Source: Deltaproteobacteria bacterium (lineage in GTDB: Bacteria; Desulfobacterota; Desulfobacteria; Desulfobacterales; SpSt-501). Taken from it: DNA of 64,000 nt. The stretch lies in the NCBI GenBank assembly GCA_016219005.1, contig JACRCN010000101.1, positions 25,486 through 89,485 of the forward strand, written 5' to 3'. Shown here in pieces: positions 43,309-52,491 of the stretch. The notes under the pieces are model-generated. The model saw only the letters and a program-made list of their open reading frames with translations. It was not told the DNA's origin and made no database searches. The translations under genes and the position numbers were made by a program. Position 1 is the stretch's first letter, and each line of letters opens with the position of its first letter.

Positions 43309-45323
43309 GGGCTGATACGCGATGCATCGCTGGGGTTTTCCAGCTTGACCTCGCCCTCTTTCATCATGGTGGGGATATTGTCGGGCGCGGGCCTTTTTTC
43401 GGAGAGGATCCGGTCGGCCTCGGCCGGGCTCTTGATGACCCGGGGGGTCAGAAAGATATACAGGTTGGTCTTCTGGTCGCCCTTGGACTGGGTCTTGAAC
43501 AGCCATCCCAGGAGTGGGATGTCGCCCAGGCCCGGCACCTTAGTTTCGTTGGTGTTCCGGCTGTCGTCGATCAGACCGCCGATCACGATCGTGTGGTTGT
43601 CCTGGACCAGCACGGTGGTGTCGATCGTGCGTTTCTGGGTGACCGGCCGGGTGGCAGTGGTGGCCACGGTGGCAAGCCGATCCAGGCTGGTCACCTCGAG
43701 CGACAGCTTCAGGCGCACGTTGCGTCCCTCGCTGACGTGCGGGGTGATCTTCAGGATCTTGCCGACGTCCCGGTACTCGAAAGACTCGTAGGTGCCGCCG
43801 GATACGTCGGTGGTGGCCCGGGTCTGGAAGGGGCGGTTTTCGCCCACGGTGATGCGGGCCTCCTCGTTGTCGGTGGTCAGGACTTGCGGGGTGGACAGGA
43901 TTCGGAAATCGTCGTCGGTCTTGACCGCGTTGATGATGGCGGTGATGTTGGACACCGTGACATTGCCGATCGTGATTGGCTCGGTCAGCACGCCCAGGGC
44001 GAGCCCGGTGGGGTTCACCAGACTGCTGACGGCGGACGTGGCAGTGGAGGTTCCACTGAAACCGCCACCGTAGACGCCCCTGTTGTTATTGATGCGGGTG
44101 TCCTCGAAGAGCTGCCACCGGATCCCGATGTCCAGGCTCTTTTGGGCATTGACCTCCATGATCAGGGACTCGATGTAGACCATGGAGCGGGGGATGTCGA
44201 GCTTCTTGATCACCGCCTCCACGACCTCGTAATCCTCCTTGTCGGCCATGACGATCAAACTGTTGGTGGCCTTGTCGGCGTTGATCTGGACCTTGCCGAG
44301 CACGACGGCGGTCGCAGACCGCGACGCGGCGCCGCCACCGGCGCCGGCGCCTCCCGCGCCTCCCACCGATCCCGCGGCGCCCTGCTGGGAGGGGATCTCC
44401 TGCAGCACCTTGGCCAGATCCTCGGCCGAGGCGTGCTCGCAGTAGTACACGTTGATCCGGCCCCTGCCGCGCGGGGTCTCCTTGTCGATGATGGCGACGA
44501 GATTTTTGATCCGCAGGGTGTCCCCATCGCTGGCCAGGATCACGACCGTGTTGGTGCGTTCATCGGCCACGATGACCGGCTGCTTTTCGGAGGTCCCCGC
44601 CGCTTGGGGCCTGGGGGGGCCCGTGGTTTTGAAGAGGTTGGTCAGCAGGGTCACCAGCTTGACTGAGTCGGCGTTCTGCAGCGGGATGATCGAAATCTGC
44701 TGGCCGGTCCCGGGCTGGTCGATCTGCTTCAGGATCTTGGCCAGGCGCTGGATGTTCGACTGCATATCGGTGATGATCAAGGTATTGGCCGGCCCATACC
44801 CCAGGATGATGCTGTTCTTGGAGACGAGCGGGGTGAAGAGGCGCTTGAGCTCCTCCGGGTCCGCGTACTTCAGGGGAATGAGCTGGGTGACGACCTTGTC
44901 CTCGGGATTGGCCTTTTCCAGTTCGAGCAGGGTCTGGATGTTCTTGGTGCGCGCCTCGGGGGACGGGATGATCTTCACGATTTCGCCGGCTTTCACCGTG
45001 GTGAACCCGTTCACCTCGAGCACGGACTCGAACACCTTGTAGGCTTCGTCGAGCGAGATGCGCGCCGGCGAGATGATGGTGACTTTGCCCTTGACGGCGT
45101 TGTCGACCACGAAGTTCGTCCCCGTCAGCTCGCTCATGAACTTGATGAAGAGGCTGATGTCGACGTTGTTGAAGTCAATCGAGACGAACTGCTCGCCCGG
45201 TCTGGCCTCCGTTGCGCCGGGTGCCGCCGGCTGGGCCGCTGCGCTGCCCACCCACAGCAGAACCCCCAACGCCAGGGCGGTCCATCCCACCACGTGTCGG
45301 TTCTTGTTGGACTGCGTGCTCAT
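43305..45323 (-). CDS. gspD: Type II secretion outer-membrane secretin GspD
   Basis: A 672-residue secretin with a signal peptide ending near SAAAQPA, N0 domain (FVSIDFNNVDISLFIKFMSE), N1-N3 repeats, a Gly/Ala-rich linker around SVGGAGGAGAGGGAASR, and the secretin domain ending in VPGLGDIPLLGWLFKTQ. It forms the outer-membrane pore. AGGAG lies six bases before ATG 45323. The upstream ATG at 45371 overlaps the gspC end and is not needed. No pilotin gene is seen nearby. Confidence 0.95.
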   Translation of the reverse strand: MSTQSNKNRHVVGWTALALGVLLWVGSAAAQPAAPGATEARPGEQFVSIDFNNVDISLFIKFMSELTGTNFVVDNAVKGKVTIISPARISLDEAYKVFESVLEVNGFTTVKAGEIVKIIPSPEARTKNIQTLLELEKANPEDKVVTQLIPLKYADPEELKRLFTPLVSKNSIILGYGPANTLIITDMQSNIQRLAKILKQIDQPGTGQQISIIPLQNADSVKLVTLLTNLFKTTGPPRPQAAGTSEKQPVIVADERTNTVVILASDGDTLRIKNLVAIIDKETPRGRGRINVYYCEHASAEDLAKVLQEIPSQQGAAGSVGGAGGAGAGGGAASRSATAVVLGKVQINADKATNSLIVMADKEDYEVVEAVIKKLDIPRSMVYIESLIMEVNAQKSLDIGIRWQLFEDTRINNNRGVYGGGFSGTSTATSAVSSLVNPTGLALGVLTEPITIGNVTVSNITAIINAVKTDDDFRILSTPQVLTTDNEEARITVGENRPFQTRATTDVSGGTYESFEYRDVGKILKITPHVSEGRNVRLKLSLEVTSLDRLATVATTATRPVTQKRTIDTTVLVQDNHTIVIGGLIDDSRNTNETKVPGLGDIPLLGWLFKTQSKGDQKTNLYIFLTPRVIKSPAEADRILSEKRPAPDNIPTMMKEGEVKLENPSDASRISP

Positions 45324-45351
45324 ATCCACTCCTGGTGCGGCAAGGCCGCGG

Positions 45352-46227
45352 TTAATCGATCTTGTACTCAAGCGTCTCCTCGCGCCCCCGGCGCTTGACC
45401 TGGACCTGGATCGGTCCGTCCGCGGAAAGGGTGCCGAATACTTTCATGGCGTCCTCCACCGAGGCGATGGCCTGGTTGTTAACGCCGGTGATCACGTCTC
45501 CGTTGCGCAGGCGCAGCTTGCGGAAGATGGCGTTGGGTTTGATGCCGGTGATGGAGATCCCGGCCGGGCGCCCGTCTTCGATGTGGGGTCGGAACGTCGC
45601 CTGGCTCAGCAGGTCGCCGACATCTTCCAGGGCCTTTTCAACCTGCTCCCCCGTCAACGCCACATGCTCGCTCGGCTCGGCGGCCAGCCGGGGGGCCGGG
45701 GCCGTCTCGACGGCGGCGCCCGGCGCGGCAGCCCGAAGGATGCCGGGCTCCTCCATGATCAGAACCTCATCCCGCCCGTCCACGTTCAAGACGACCTTTT
45801 GACGAAGCACCATCTTGACGGCCGCCTTCTGGATAGTCCCCCCGGGACGGTACAGGAGCGACTCGCGGGTCTTCGGGTCCTCGATGACGGCAAAGAGCTG
45901 GCCGTCGATGCCGGTGACCGTGCCCCAGAGCTTCAGTTTCAGGCCCGTCTGCTTCAGCTTGTCCACGTCGATGTCGGCGGCCCCCGTACCCGGCGCGGCT
46001 ATCGGCTTTCTGCCGGAGTTGAACAGGTTGCGGTCGACGATCGCCTGATAGTCCGAGACGCCGGCGGGCGATTCCGGTCCGGCGGGCAGAGCGCGACCGG
46101 CCGCGGGCACCGGCGGCGGGACGCTGTCGAGGCCGGCGATCAATACGGCATAGAAGATGCTGACGCCGAAGTACACCCCGGCGGTCGCCAGCAAAAGATT
46201 CGCAATGGTAAAGTAACGATTGACCAT
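45352..46227 (-). CDS. gspC: Type II secretion protein GspC
   Basis: A 291-residue inner-membrane protein: one N-terminal span (TIANLLLATAGVYFGVSIFY), HR domain (YQAIVDRNLFNS, LKLWGTVTG), and a C-terminal PDZ domain (GISITGIKPNAIFRKLRLRN, GDVITGVNNQ). GspC links the inner-membrane platform to the GspD N0 domain and helps choose substrates. In this operon it follows gspN after 133 bases, not at the head where it usually lies. Confidence 0.92.
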   Translation of the reverse strand: MVNRYFTIANLLLATAGVYFGVSIFYAVLIAGLDSVPPPVPAAGRALPAGPESPAGVSDYQAIVDRNLFNSGRKPIAAPGTGAADIDVDKLKQTGLKLKLWGTVTGIDGQLFAVIEDPKTRESLLYRPGGTIQKAAVKMVLRQKVVLNVDGRDEVLIMEEPGILRAAAPGAAVETAPAPRLAAEPSEHVALTGEQVEKALEDVGDLLSQATFRPHIEDGRPAGISITGIKPNAIFRKLRLRNGDVITGVNNQAIASVEDAMKVFGTLSADGPIQVQVKRRGREETLEYKID

Positions 46228-46360
46228 AGTCCCACTATGTCGATTTATCGGCGGATCATCAATGTTTTTTTGCGCCGGGCGCCATGGGTGCGCCGCACCG
46301 CGTGCGGCAGGCCTCCATCGCGCTATCCCTCCAAGAGGTGCGGCCAGCCGCGGGTTGTCA

Positions 46361-47206
46361 TCAGTTGAACGAAAACCCGGGCGAGTTCAGCGCGCCGCTC
46401 ACCTTGAAGGCTATCCCCGTGCGGCGTTGCAACAGGGTCGGCGGCAGGCTGCCGGCCACCTTGGTCATGAACGCCGGGTGGGGGGTCAACCGTCCGCTCA
46501 GGTTCAACGCGTTTTTACCCTGCGCCGCATCCAGCATAATGGTGCCGGACACCTCCGCATCCATGTCGTTGCCCTTCATCCGTCCGTTACGTACCATGAC
46601 GGTGCGGTTCTGCAGGCTGAGATCGGCCTCCGCCGTCCGGAAAGTGAACTCATTCTGGTCGAAGAGCGGTGTCGCCAGTTCGATCCGGCCCTCGGAGACC
46701 GCCAGTTTGCCGGTCAGCGTGCCTGCATCGTTGACGCCAAGGGTGCCGTCCAGGCGGCCGGCGAGTTTGTTCCCGAAGAGGCTTTGGGTCGCGGGCAGCT
46801 TTTGGAGCAGCACCCCGGCCAGCCGGGCGTTGAGGCTGACCCGTTTTCGGCCACCGGCAGTGTCGATAGCGGCGGTACCGGAGACCTGCCCGTCGCCCAC
46901 GGTCCCGTCGAAATCGTAGTGGGTCCTGGCCTGCCACAGGGAGAACAGGTCCGGGTGAATGCGCAGCCGGTCGATCACGCCGAGCGGGGCGTTCGCGTGG
47001 AAAACCCGCACGCCTTTGAGCGCGATGCCCGCGGGCAAGGCCGGGCGCATGTCCCCGATGGCTACCGACAACCCCGGCAGGCCGGCGCTCAGGCTGTGGG
47101 TTACATGGGCCCGCAGCGCCTCCGACGGGAAACCGATGTAGAGAAACACCAGCGCGGCACTCAACAGGTAGACTCCGATCAGCAGCCGTCTGTTCCGAGT
47201 GGTCAT
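46361..47206 (-). CDS. gspN: Type II secretion protein GspN
   Basis: A 281-residue protein with one N-terminal span (LLIGVYLLSAALVFLYIGFP) and an AsmA/GspN-like periplasmic beta-rich domain (ALKGVRVFHANAPLG, GRLDGTLGVNDAG, KVSGALNSPGFSFN at the end). GspN is an accessory component missing from many systems; its exact role is unclear. It starts 10 bases after gspM. Confidence 0.85.
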   Translation of the reverse strand: MTTRNRRLLIGVYLLSAALVFLYIGFPSEALRAHVTHSLSAGLPGLSVAIGDMRPALPAGIALKGVRVFHANAPLGVIDRLRIHPDLFSLWQARTHYDFDGTVGDGQVSGTAAIDTAGGRKRVSLNARLAGVLLQKLPATQSLFGNKLAGRLDGTLGVNDAGTLTGKLAVSEGRIELATPLFDQNEFTFRTAEADLSLQNRTVMVRNGRMKGNDMDAEVSGTIMLDAAQGKNALNLSGRLTPHPAFMTKVAGSLPPTLLQRRTGIAFKVSGALNSPGFSFN

Positions 47207-47216
47207 CGGTTACCCC

Positions 47217-47771
47217 TCACGTTTCCAGCGTTTCGACCTGCAGGATGGCATCCAGCAGACCCTCTTTCTGATCGCGGCGGGTGATGGAGAGCTTGCTGAC
47301 CGACACCATGTTCTTCGAGGATTCCACCCCTTGCAGAAACGTCGCCAGCTGCTCCAGCGTGACGGCTTCCAGCTTCATTTCCACCCGCGAGAGTTTGAAC
47401 GAGCTGTTTTTTTGCTCGGTTTTCGTGGGGCGCATGTAGCTCACCCGCTCCTTGACGCGGGCCTGGCCGGCCAGCTGGTCCAGGAACGAGAACAGGGTGA
47501 ACCCCTTGGTCCGCCGGGCGAAGCGGGCCTCGAACTGCGTGGCCGCGGATTTCAGGCCGTCGTGATCGGCCTTGAGCCGCTGCATTTCCGCGAGCATGGT
47601 CGTCTTCGCCTGCACGCTGCGCCGCATCTGCGCGTTGCGTTCGAAGACGGGCGCTATCAGGAACTGCACGATCAGAAAGATCAGCAGGGCCAGGCCCCCG
47701 CCGGCGACGATGATCTTCTCGCGCTGGCTGAGCTTGCTCAGGTTCACATGCTTGGTGATCGACTCAAACAT
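47217..47771 (-). CDS. gspM: Type II secretion protein GspM
   Basis: A 184-residue bitopic protein: short cytoplasmic N-terminus (FESITKHVNLSKLSQREK), one span (IIVAGGGLALLIFLIVQFLI), coiled coil, and a ferredoxin-like periplasmic domain. GspM partners GspL in the inner-membrane platform. ATG 47771 is chosen by homology; the extra upstream codons run into a palindromic repeat. Confidence 0.88.
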   Translation of the reverse strand: MFESITKHVNLSKLSQREKIIVAGGGLALLIFLIVQFLIAPVFERNAQMRRSVQAKTTMLAEMQRLKADHDGLKSAATQFEARFARRTKGFTLFSFLDQLAGQARVKERVSYMRPTKTEQKNSSFKLSRVEMKLEAVTLEQLATFLQGVESSKNMVSVSKLSITRRDQKEGLLDAILQVETLET

Positions 47772-47821
47772 TTTACACGCCCTCTGACGCGGCGGCAAGC
47801 CGCTCCCACAATGCACCGGCC

Positions 47822-47948
47822 GGGCGGCCGCACCCAAAGCCCAAATTCAAGGCGCGCGAAGGCTGCGCTGCGAGGCGTACTTCATGTACGCCGCAACAAC
47901 CGCGGCCTGATGCGCAACGCAGAAGTTGGGGTTTCGGTGCAGTCGCCC
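47822..47948. repeat. Nested palindromic repeat, copy B, between gspL and gspM
   Basis: Imperfect 27-base arms (47822-47848 and 47922-47948, 22 or so matches) surround a central stem GGCGTAC-TTCAT-GTACGCC (47874-47892). It ends exactly against the gspL stop codon. It lies inside the gsp operon and could attenuate or process the message. Confidence 0.85.
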
Positions 47949-49394
47949 TCACAGGTCCACCTTCAGTTGAAAATTCACTTCCTTGCCCGTGCGGTCCATG
48001 TTGGCCGAGCTGATGGTGACTTTTTTGAACTCGCTGATCCGCTCCAGGTGCCCTTTGATTTCATCCACCGCGTTGAAGCCGGCGGTGGTGCCGGAGATCA
48101 GGATGGCTTCCGGCCCGATCACCATGCGGTCGAGCACGACCTGGATCTCCGCCGGGATGCTGTCGCTGATGTTCTTGAGGACATCGATGCTGCTCAGCGT
48201 GGACAGGGCCTCCCCGGGCAGTGCCGCGTTTTTCTTCAACTCCTGCATGTTGATCTGCATCTGCTGGTAGGGGTCGGCGACCTTCTTGGCGTCCGGGAAG
48301 GCCTCCCGGAAGACCGCGGCGATCTGCTGGTCCAAGTCCGCCACGCGGCTGCTCAGCAGGCTGGACTGGATTAGCACGCTGGCAAACATCAGGACCAGCA
48401 CGGCGGCGGCCAGGACTCCGGTTCGGATCAGGTTTTCCCGGTGGCGAGAGATGATCTTGCGGCCCGGGAACTGGCTCCGGTAGACATTCAGGCTCTCCAG
48501 GCCCTCGATCTCCGCCAGGACCAGGGCGAGTGCTCCGTCCATCTGCAGGGGGTCCCAGGTGCCGGCATCGTCATCGTGCGGGACCGCGAGCAGCCGGGTG
48601 AGATCGGCCGGCTTCAGCTCGATCGGCAGGGCATCGGCCAGCGCCTCGATGTTCATGCCCGCGATCCCGCTTCCGGTCAGGAAAATCGCTGCGGGCGGTT
48701 TCGGCGAACCGGGAATCTCGTTGAGCGCGCCCATGGTCAGGCGAATGTGACTGCGGATGGCGCGGCCGCGTGCGGCCGGGTCGGGCGGCAGCGGAAATGT
48801 GCGGATCAGGCGCACCCTGGAGCCGGCGACAACGAACAACGCCCCGGACGTCTCGTCGATGTCCAGGCAGAGGGCGGTCTGATCCGGCTCGATATTGCGG
48901 CCGATCCACGCGGCGGCGGCGAAGCCGCTTAAGGTCACGCGTTCCGGCTCGATCTTGACGGCGGCAAGGGCGGCGAGGACCGGGGCCAGGCGCTGCCGCT
49001 CCATCGCCACGGTCAGCAGTTCGGTTTCGCTCCGGTCTTCGGAGCCGTCGAGAATGGCGAAGTCAACCAGCATCTCGTCCGCCGGATAGGGCAGGTGGGG
49101 CTCGAGCTCGTAGGGCAGCACCATCCGGATCTTCTTGGAGTTCCCGAACGGGACAAACACATTGCGGCAGGAGAAGAGGGACGCCGGGACGGAAACGACG
49201 CAATCCGCGTTTTGCAGGTCCATCGCGGCCTTCACGGCCTCGATCGCCGCCGGCAGCCCGCCCGACTCGTCCCCGGCCGCCTCTATGGGGACGGTGAGCG
49301 AGGCCGCAATTCGGCTTTCGCGCAGGCTGCCTTTGACCAGCACCGCACAGAGGCTGTCCGAGCGGATGTCGAGTCCGAGTACTTTTCTGCTCAT
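47949..49394 (-). CDS. gspL: Type II secretion protein GspL
   Basis: A 481-residue protein with an actin-like PilM/GspL cytoplasmic domain (SRKVLGLDIRSDSLCAVLVK, VLPYELEPHLPYPADEMLVD), one span near 330 (VLAAAVLVLMFASVLIQSSL) and a PilN-like periplasmic domain. It recruits GspE to the membrane. ATG 49394 is chosen by homology. Confidence 0.9.
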   Translation of the reverse strand: MSRKVLGLDIRSDSLCAVLVKGSLRESRIAASLTVPIEAAGDESGGLPAAIEAVKAAMDLQNADCVVSVPASLFSCRNVFVPFGNSKKIRMVLPYELEPHLPYPADEMLVDFAILDGSEDRSETELLTVAMERQRLAPVLAALAAVKIEPERVTLSGFAAAAWIGRNIEPDQTALCLDIDETSGALFVVAGSRVRLIRTFPLPPDPAARGRAIRSHIRLTMGALNEIPGSPKPPAAIFLTGSGIAGMNIEALADALPIELKPADLTRLLAVPHDDDAGTWDPLQMDGALALVLAEIEGLESLNVYRSQFPGRKIISRHRENLIRTGVLAAAVLVLMFASVLIQSSLLSSRVADLDQQIAAVFREAFPDAKKVADPYQQMQINMQELKKNAALPGEALSTLSSIDVLKNISDSIPAEIQVVLDRMVIGPEAILISGTTAGFNAVDEIKGHLERISEFKKVTISSANMDRTGKEVNFQLKVDL

Positions 49395-49417
49395 GATGTC
49401 AATCCCTCGCCTGCGGC

Positions 49418-50515
49418 TCAGCCGACCTGCCAGCTGAGGATCCGACAGGTCCACTTGCCCGCCTTAGAGGTCTGCACCCGCTGCACCACGGCGGTGATGG
49501 TGACGCCGGCGTCGTGCAGCGTGGCTGTCGACTCCACGCGGAAAACGTCGCTGGAAGCCGCGATCAACTTCGCGTCGAGTTTGAGATCCGCCAGACCGGG
49601 TATCTGGGTTAACCAGTTCGGGTTTTTCATGTTGACCGTCTGCTTGCCGGAGACCATGTCGCGGCGAAGCTCGTCCAGAGTTTCCACCAGGTCGTTGTTT
49701 TCGGCCGGCACCAGCGCGAACAGCACCGGAAGCTCGGCGGTGGCGATGTTGATGCGGCCGGGGAAGGTGAACCCCGTGCCTTCACCCAGTGTTGCGCCAT
49801 GCACCGTGAGAGTGCCGGAGAGTCCGGGAATTTCCGGCTGGCCGTAGAACAGCTCCGGGGTGATGCCCTTGACGAACAGCAGCTCGTCCAGGTCCTGCAC
49901 CGGCCCGTTGCGGGCCGGGTAAGGGGGCTCGCGGTCGTTGTAGTAACTCGATTCCGCACCGGTCAGCCCGGTGATGGCGTCGTCGTCGCCGCTGTCCAGC
50001 CAGTCTTTCAGCGAGTTGATGATGGCGGTCGGCTGGCCGTCGTCCCTGAGATCCAGCTTAAGCTCCTTGCTGCGGTCGGCGAAGTACTGCAGGAGCCGTT
50101 CCCACAACTGCCTCTGGGGCTCGTTGAACTGGCGGCCCTCCGGGAAGTTCACCAGGGCGTTGACCTGGATCTTGCCCATCTCGTCGCGGATCGCAAGCGT
50201 GAGCCCGCCGTCCTCGAAGGGGAAATCCCGGAGCACCTCCTCGATCTTTACGGGGTCCGCCCATTCGTCCATCAGGGTGTCGGTGTCGTTTTCAGCCCTG
50301 TCCTTCGCGAGGATGGCCATGGCCACCTGCACTCCGGCCTTGGCCATCTCGGTCATTGTCAACTGGTCGCGGGCCGCCGCGCTGGAGATCAGATCGAAAC
50401 GGGCGCGACGGTTGTATTCGAGCGAGGCCGCCACCAGCACCGTCATCACCGACAGGGTGACCAGCAATGCGACGCCGCGGGGGTTTTTCAGCGGTCGCAC
50501 CAGGTTTTTAAGCAT
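49418..50515 (-). CDS. gspK: Type II secretion minor pseudopilin GspK
   Basis: A 365-residue minor pseudopilin. The leader MLKNLVRPLKNPRG precedes the hydrophobic segment VALLVTLSVMTVLVAASLEY; E at +5 is absent, as is usual in GspK. The globular part has the typical GspK inserts (LKDWLDSGDDDAITG, YYNDREPPYPARNGPVQDLD). It caps the pseudopilus with GspI and GspJ. The longer frame to 50674 is read through a repeat and is rejected. Confidence 0.92.
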   Translation of the reverse strand: MLKNLVRPLKNPRGVALLVTLSVMTVLVAASLEYNRRARFDLISSAAARDQLTMTEMAKAGVQVAMAILAKDRAENDTDTLMDEWADPVKIEEVLRDFPFEDGGLTLAIRDEMGKIQVNALVNFPEGRQFNEPQRQLWERLLQYFADRSKELKLDLRDDGQPTAIINSLKDWLDSGDDDAITGLTGAESSYYNDREPPYPARNGPVQDLDELLFVKGITPELFYGQPEIPGLSGTLTVHGATLGEGTGFTFPGRINIATAELPVLFALVPAENNDLVETLDELRRDMVSGKQTVNMKNPNWLTQIPGLADLKLDAKLIAASSDVFRVESTATLHDAGVTITAVVQRVQTSKAGKWTCRILSWQVG

Positions 50516-50543
50516 GATGGGCGCGCAAAAAGCCGCTTTACGT

Positions 50544-50668
50544 GCGACCTTGTAAAAAGCTCCAGGTTCAAGGCGTGCGCGTCTCGTGTCACGAGGCGTA
50601 CGAATCGTACGCCGCAGCGACGACGAAATGAAGCGCAACGCCGATGTTGGGCTTTTTACGAAGTCGTC
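50544..50668. repeat. Nested palindromic repeat, copy C, between gspJ and gspK
   Basis: Imperfect arms (GACCTTGTAAAAAGCTCCA at 50546-50564; TGGGCTTTTTACGAAGTC at 50648-50665) flank central stem GGCGTAC-GAATC-GTACGCC (50595-50613). It lies ten bases after the gspJ stop and shares its core with copies A and B. Confidence 0.85.
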
Positions 50669-50677
50669 AAGCATGGT

Positions 50678-51454
50678 TCAGGCCTGTTTTCTGCGGACGA
50701 GCGGGAGCCTGACCGTCGTCTGGAATAAAAAGACATCGCCGCCGGCCGCAATCTCCAGCCGCATGGCCATCATCGCCGGCGTGGCGTTGGCAAATCTCTC
50801 CGACTCGGAATCCCACGTTTCGGACTCGGCCCCGTCCTCGGCATAATAAAGGAATGCCAACGATTTGACGTTTTCGCACACTACGGGGTCGCTGCTCCGT
50901 TCTTCAAAGCGCGGGTACGGGTAAAGGTAGTCGGCGCGCTTCAACTGGTAACTCCCGTCGGGCCTGGCCTGAACGTAATAGACGATCTCGGCGATTCCCC
51001 CGCGGGGGCTGCCTCCGAGCTGAACGTGCGCACGGCTGGCCAATCGTAATTTAGCAAATCTTGTGCCACCGATGTTTTCGTCGGTCCCCTGCAGGCGATA
51101 CGGATCTGCCGGACCGCTGGCTTTGGGCGGCGTATAGAACGGCCGCTCGGTGACGACGATGTCTTCGAGGTCCGTCGCGATGCGGCTCAGGCAGTTCTTT
51201 CCCATCTCGAACGCGCTGCCGGCCTCTTCCATGGCCGCGGTGGTGGAGAAGACCATGCTGAACGAGGCCATGACGGTGGTCACCACGATACCCAATATAA
51301 ACACGGCCACCAGGATTTCCATGAGCGTAAATCCATCGTCCTGCGGCCGGTGGATTTTAGCAGGGCGTTGAAAACCAAGCAATGGAATGCTAATGGATTC
51401 ATGAAAGCCTAACGATAACATGCTCCTGTTTCTGTCCATATCCTTTTGCCGCAT
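50678..51454 (-). CDS. gspJ: Type II secretion minor pseudopilin GspJ
   Basis: A 258-residue minor pseudopilin with the cleavage site DDG-FTLMEILVAVFILG after an unusually long leader of about 41 residues (normal is 5-15). The globular part is typical (SRIATDLEDIVVTERPFY, VCENVKSLAFLYYAEDG). It forms the tip complex with GspI and GspK. ATG 51454 starts just seven bases after gspI; ATG 51439 is possible. Confidence 0.9.
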   Translation of the reverse strand: MRQKDMDRNRSMLSLGFHESISIPLLGFQRPAKIHRPQDDGFTLMEILVAVFILGIVVTTVMASFSMVFSTTAAMEEAGSAFEMGKNCLSRIATDLEDIVVTERPFYTPPKASGPADPYRLQGTDENIGGTRFAKLRLASRAHVQLGGSPRGGIAEIVYYVQARPDGSYQLKRADYLYPYPRFEERSSDPVVCENVKSLAFLYYAEDGAESETWDSESERFANATPAMMAMRLEIAAGGDVFLFQTTVRLPLVRRKQA

Positions 51455-51460
51455 GGCTCG

Positions 51461-51943
51461 TTACTCTCGCTTGAACCGGTAAGTTCGGAACCCATAGGAA
51501 TACTCGCCGTTGTTCAATGTCACCAGGACGTCGATGCGTTGCATCTCCCTGATGAACTGGCTGCCCAGGGCCGGGGACGGCGCGTCCTGGACACTGATCT
51601 TCCACTGGTAGCCGGCGAATTCCTTCCCGAAATCGCCCTGATCGGAAATCATCTCCGGCTTGCGGGCCTCCTCCCAGCGGGCCAAAGCGCTGCGGGCCAG
51701 CAGCGGGGCCTGGGTGTAGAACCGGCTCTCGATGTTCATGGAGATCGTTTGCGAGTGGAGCCGATAGACGCTCAGCAGGACGATCGCCAGGATGCACAGC
51801 GCCACCATCACCTCGAGCAGCGTGAAGCCGCAGGATCTTTGCCCATCTTGATGCTGGAAGCTTGAAGCAGGAAGCGGATCGGCCTTTGGCTTCTTTGCCC
51901 TTGAGCTTCGAGCGTCGAGCGTTGAGCTGGCCATTGCGTTCAC
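51461..51943 (-). CDS. gspI: Type II secretion minor pseudopilin GspI
   Basis: A 160-residue minor pseudopilin with cleavage site SCG-FTLLEVMVALCILAI after a leader of about 39 residues. Part of the leader (TLDARSSRAKKPKADPLPAS) is encoded by repeat-like DNA with CTCGAAGCTC units. It overlaps the gspH stop by four bases (ATGA), so translation is coupled. Confidence 0.9.
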   Translation of the reverse strand: MNAMASSTLDARSSRAKKPKADPLPASSFQHQDGQRSCGFTLLEVMVALCILAIVLLSVYRLHSQTISMNIESRFYTQAPLLARSALARWEEARKPEMISDQGDFGKEFAGYQWKISVQDAPSPALGSQFIREMQRIDVLVTLNNGEYSYGFRTYRFKRE

Positions 51944-52491
51944 CGCAGGTCCTCGAAGCCGACCAGGGTGTCGAACACCTTCACCTGGGAAAGGAAGGGC
52001 TCCAGGAGGAACGAACTGAACGCATCGCCGTGCCGCAGGTGAATCAGCACCTTTTCAGAATGACCGTCTCTGTAGAACCGGATTTCGGCCCGGCCGGTGG
52101 ATGCGCGGCTCTTTCCGGGGAACTCCACGCCGACGATGCGCCCCCCGCCCGGCAGCAGCTGGGCCCGGCGCACGGCGCGGTCGATCTCCTCCAGACTCAT
52201 CGCTTCCGTCGTATTCCAGATCCGGCCGGTCTCCAAGTCGATGTGCAGGGTTTGCTGCCGGCGGGTGCGCAGGGACTCCTCCCGCAGGGCCTGCACCTTC
52301 CCGATCAGCCAACGGCCGCTCTTCTTGGCATCGTCGAAGAACGGGGAGCCTTCGAATCGGGGTATTGCGAAAAAGAAGACGATCCCCATCAGGGCCATGA
52401 CGACGATGAGCTCGAGCAGGGTGAAGCCGCCCGATCGGTCCTGGGCAATCGCTCTTGCGCTTTTTGCGCAGCCGGCAGGATCAGTCAACAT
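51940..52491 (-). CDS. gspH: Type II secretion pseudopilin GspH
   Basis: A 183-residue pseudopilin with cleavage site [19 protein letters not shown] after about 22 residues. The globular domain has the GspH pattern ([31 protein letters not shown]). It overlaps gspG by 11 bases at its start and gspI by 4 at its end. Confidence 0.9.
   Translation of the reverse strand: MLTDPAGCAKSARAIAQDRSGGFTLLELIVVMALMGIVFFFAIPRFEGSPFFDDAKKSGRWLIGKVQALREESLRTRRQQTLHIDLETGRIWNTTEAMSLEEIDRAVRRAQLLPGGGRIVGVEFPGKSRASTGRAEIRFYRDGHSEKVLIHLRHGDAFSSFLLEPFLSQVKVFDTLVGFEDLR

Noticed and set aside
50516..50674. N-terminal extension of GspK
   Set aside because: It is encoded by the palindromic repeat; the pseudopilin leader starts properly at ATG 50515.
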